From: Salibaculum griseiflavum
Lineage (GTDB): Bacteria > Pseudomonadota > Alphaproteobacteria > Rhodobacterales > Rhodobacteraceae
Reading direction: 5' to 3'
Length of the DNA stretch: 64,000 bases
Assembly (NCBI RefSeq): GCF_003129565.1
Contig: NZ_QETF01000008.1
Span: 62,001 to 126,000, forward strand
The notes beneath the pieces were generated by a model that searched no databases, had not been told where the DNA came from, and saw nothing but the letters and a program-made list of their open reading frames with translations. Both the position numbers and the translations under genes were made by a program. Of the stretch, positions 62,141 to 64,000 are shown in pieces (positions within the stretch are counted from its first letter, which is position 1; every line of letters starts with the position of its first letter).

Positions 62141-62979
62141 GCGATCTTCTGAACCGGATCCAGAGCGCTTTGGTCGGGCTGAAGATGCCACGTGCGCTCG
62201 AAGCCCTTGATCATACATTACAGCAGCTTGAGAAAGGCGAGATCACAGCGATTGAGGCCATCGACACGCTCCTGAGCGAGGAATACGCAACACGGGAGAC
62301 GCGTCGGATAGACGTGGCCCTGCGCACCGCCAAGCTCCTGCCTGTTAAGACGCTTGAAGGCTTCGACTTCAGCTTCCAGCCATCGCTCGATCGAGAACGA
62401 ATTGCGGCCCTGGCCCAGCTCGACTTCATCCGGCGGGCTGAGGTCATTCACTTCCTTGGGCCACCGGGCACGGGCAAGTCGCACTTGGCCACGGCCCTCG
62501 GCGTCGCCGCCGTGAAAGCGGGCAGAAGCGTGTATCGCGCAACATTGGCCGATCTGATCACGGCGTTGAGCCAGGCCGAACGCGAGGGGCGACTTACCGA
62601 GAAAATCCGCTTCTATACTCGGGCCTCGTTGCTGATTGTCGATGAGATTGGCTATCTGCCTATCACCACCGGCGGCGCCAACCTGTTCTTCCAGCTGGTC
62701 AACGCCCGCTACGAAAAGGGCGCCATGATCCTCACCTCGAACCGCGGATTTGCGGAATGGGGCGAAATCTTCGGGGATCCAGTTGTCGCGACCGCGCTGC
62801 TCGACCGGCTCCTACATCACGCCGTGGTCATCCAGATTGAGGGTGCCAGTTACCGGCTGCGTAGCCATGCTGACCTCATCCCCGAGCATGTCCGCGCAAA
62901 CGCCCCCATCACACCGCCACCGCCGCCAAAACGGCGAGGCCGGCCGCCCAAAACAAAAAACGGAGCAGATGATCACTGA
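62137..62979 (+). CDS. istB: IS21-family ATP-binding helper protein
   Basis: A 280-aa AAA+ ATPase that assists IstA in target capture. Walker A is FLGPPGTGKSHLATALG and Walker B LLIVDEIGYLPI, followed by LTSNRGFAEWGEIF, the sensor region conserved in IstB. A proline-rich basic tail (KRRGRPPKTK) ends the protein. Confidence 0.95.
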   Translation: MSDLLNRIQSALVGLKMPRALEALDHTLQQLEKGEITAIEAIDTLLSEEYATRETRRIDVALRTAKLLPVKTLEGFDFSFQPSLDRERIAALAQLDFIRRAEVIHFLGPPGTGKSHLATALGVAAVKAGRSVYRATLADLITALSQAEREGRLTEKIRFYTRASLLIVDEIGYLPITTGGANLFFQLVNARYEKGAMILTSNRGFAEWGEIFGDPVVATALLDRLLHHAVVIQIEGASYRLRSHADLIPEHVRANAPITPPPPPKRRGRPPKTKNGADDH

Positions 62980-63057
62980 AACCGGCTGATCACCGGACCC
63001 GTAAAAGTGGGGAATTTTACTTCGGCACTTCTGGGGAATTTTAACTCGGCGTTGACA

Positions 63058-63063
63058 GTTCAG
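63058..63063. repeat. Target-site duplication, right copy (GTTCAG)
   Basis: Exact copy of 60746-60751 at the right end of the IS21-family element. Removing the element and one copy rejoins the DUF4760-like frame as SIVQ-ILNHYEF. Confidence 0.85.
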
Positions 63064-63184
63064 ATATTAAACCACTACGAATTCATTGCGAACCAAATTC
63101 GAAAAAACAGAATTGATGAGTCTGCCGCGAAGGAATGGTATTGTAACCTCATCTCGGCCGGCTGTGACAAATTCGGCGCTGTAA

Positions 63185-63335
63185 TATCGGACAGCCCGAG
63201 TGTGTCATCCAGCTCGCGCATCACCAGCAGACCGCCGTCCGAACTGAGCTGTGTGCCTTTGAATTCCAGCCGAACACGAGGGTCGAAATCCACTCGATCT
63301 GCCCGCTGCAATCCCGCACCCTCTGGGTGATCCAT
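63185..63335 (-). pseudogene. IS1380-family transposase remnant (N-terminal ~50 residues)
   Basis: Reading on the minus strand from ATG 63335: after a short lead come RVDFDPRVRLEFKGTQLSSD and GGLLVMRELDDTLGLSD, the conserved N-terminus of IS1380 transposases. The match stops there; the sequence beyond (toward 63180) is the DUF4760-like gene in antisense. Only about 150 bp remain, so this is a dead fragment that was inserted in, or recombined into, the same host gene. Confidence 0.7.
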
Positions 63336-63553
63336 GAAACACGCCCCTCACAGCTATCAACACCATGATTTATATAGGAAATACAAAGCTCAGGACAGCG
63401 AAATCAGCGGACTACTTGGGGAATGCGGGGTAATACGTCGTTTTCGCAGACCACAAAGTGACACTTTTCACGACAAGTACCCTGAGCTAATGTGGCTTTA
63501 TCATCGTTGGAACGGCAAGCCATTCCCAGACAAATGAGCGAGGAGAAGTAGGT

Positions 63554-64000
63554 TCATACCACAACCTCCAACCGCTCCTGCTCCCCCACCCCGAACACGC
63601 GCTTGTAGCGGGCGATCTCGTCAACCGGCCCCATGGCCTTTTCGGGGTTGTCCGAGAGTTTCACCGTGGGCTGCCCGTTGGCCTCAACCGCCTTGCAGAC
63701 CAGGCTGAAGGGGGCGAGCGTGTCGCCGGCGGTCAGGCCCTTGAAATCGTTGGTCAGCATGGTGCCCCAGCCGAAGGACACCTTGACCCGCCCGGCGAAC
63801 TGGCGGTGCAGGGCGGCGATGCGCTCGGCGTCCAGCCCGTCGGAGAAGATGATCAGTTTCTCGCGCGGGTCCTCGCCGCGGCGTTTCCACCAGGCGATGG
63901 CGGTCTCGGCGCCCCGGGCCGGGTCGCCGGAGTCGATGCGGATGCCGGTCCAGCGCGCCAGCCAGTCGGGCGCGTTTTCCAGAAATCCCGGCGTGCCGTA
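63554..64000 (-). CDS. pncB: Nicotinate phosphoribosyltransferase, C-terminal part (cut by window edge)
   Basis: NAD salvage enzyme that joins nicotinate and PRPP. The last 148 residues are in the window. Seen: the PRPP/substrate loop region RWTGIRIDSGDPARGAETAI, LIIFSDGLDAERIAALH, VSFGWGTMLTNDF and CKAVEANGQPTVKLSDNPEK, all typical of PncB. The reading frame is open to the window edge. High-GC normal chromosomal gene, marking the end of the acquired low-GC region. Confidence 0.95.
   Translation of the reverse strand, partial: YGTPGFLENAPDWLARWTGIRIDSGDPARGAETAIAWWKRRGEDPREKLIIFSDGLDAERIAALHRQFAGRVKVSFGWGTMLTNDFKGLTAGDTLAPFSLVCKAVEANGQPTVKLSDNPEKAMGPVDEIARYKRVFGVGEQERLEVVV

Larger units (their letters stand above)
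60752..63057 (+). mobile_element. Complete IS21-family insertion sequence
   Basis: A 2306-bp element with istA and istB. The ends are related inverted repeats that both begin TGT. The left end reads TGTAATCGCCGGACGTAA; the reverse complement of the right end reads TGTCAACGCCGAGTTAAA. Both continue with two spaced copies of an ATTTTCCCC/AATTCCCC motif, the multiple terminal repeats typical of IS21. Flanked by the 6-bp duplication GTTCAG. Both genes are intact, so the copy may be active. Confidence 0.93.
60285..63537 (+). pseudogene. DUF4760-like membrane protein gene, multiply disrupted
   Basis: Remains of one gene are readable in a single frame on both sides of the IS21 element. The first piece has two hydrophobic helices (VVAVVFVITIAIIILLRRYR and a second ending GTLGWAFTLYET). 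Two in-frame stops follow (TGA and TAA near 60541-60552). The frame then goes on with RRDFTLQFMRSINESSMIER up to TLYSIVQ at the IS edge, and after the IS with ILNHYEFIANQIRKNRIDES, the DUF4760-type pattern. A tail ending HDKYPELMWLYHRWNGKPF closes at 63537 in the same frame, beyond an IS1380 remnant. The start codon is lost next to the MITE-like element. Confidence 0.6.

Noticed and set aside
1-64000. CRISPR arrays, rRNA or tRNA genes, prophage structural genes
   Set aside because: No regularly spaced direct repeats, cas genes, rRNA segments, clover-leaf structures or phage structural motifs were seen in the window.

Overview
The window looks like a chromosomal segment of an alphaproteobacterium of the Rhodobacterales/Roseobacter type. 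The evidence is the high-GC coding style, PHA storage genes, single-domain sugar ABC ATPase, BCCT transporter, DUF3726 protein, bufferin cluster and dense inositol genes. Genus and species cannot be told from the sequence alone. Both window edges cut genes: phaC at the left and pncB at the right.

Layout. 1-2645: divergent phaC/phaZ (polyhydroxyalkanoate synthesis and mobilisation) and a hydrolase-fold protein lacking its nucleophile serine. 2720-6270: two MFS permeases and a second hydrolase. 6444-8482: thrS with a clear intrinsic terminator. 8628-11156: a four-gene bufferin-type RiPP operon (precursor, MNIO enzyme, partner, DoxX membrane protein). 11113-12252: a small membrane protein, a Spx/ArsC-like protein and a cold-shock protein. 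12249-20066: a BCCT uptake and catabolic operon (transporter, dipeptidase, aldehyde dehydrogenase, two uncharacterised proteins) with a LysR regulator, a RidA protein and two matching LysR-type boxes.

20070-40249: a long minus-strand catabolic run. Read in the direction of transcription it holds an IolH-like protein, a sugar ABC transporter (binding protein, permease, ATPase), iolG, iolC (fused to DUF2090), iolD, iolE, a phytanoyl-CoA-dioxygenase-like oxygenase, iolB, hyuA, hyuB, an acetoacetyl-CoA synthetase and xylulokinase. A LacI-type regulator sits upstream. 40414-50701: a second cyclitol module. It holds another LacI regulator, two Gfo/Idh dehydrogenases, an IolE/MocC-like barrel protein, a stand-alone IolC-like kinase, a second IolB, a class II aldolase, and an operon of MocD-like oxygenase, MocE-like Rieske ferredoxin and a PanB-like protein, with a third LacI regulator. 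It lacks its own IolD, so it probably feeds the first pathway. I read the whole 28-50 kb block as an island for myo-inositol and modified (O-methylated or amino) inositols.

50756-58192: a phosphorelay cluster (Hpt, receiver, two sensor kinases, two response regulators with ruined GGDEF-like output domains). 58193-63553: a low-GC, gene-poor scar with two small ORFs, a 375-bp MITE-like element with perfect 18-bp inverted repeats, a complete IS21-family element with a 6-bp target duplication and an IS1380-family transposase remnant. The mobile pieces lie in or beside one decayed DUF4760-like gene. 63554-64000: the 3' part of pncB.

Functional calls rest on reading translated sequence for family motifs; no database search was run.
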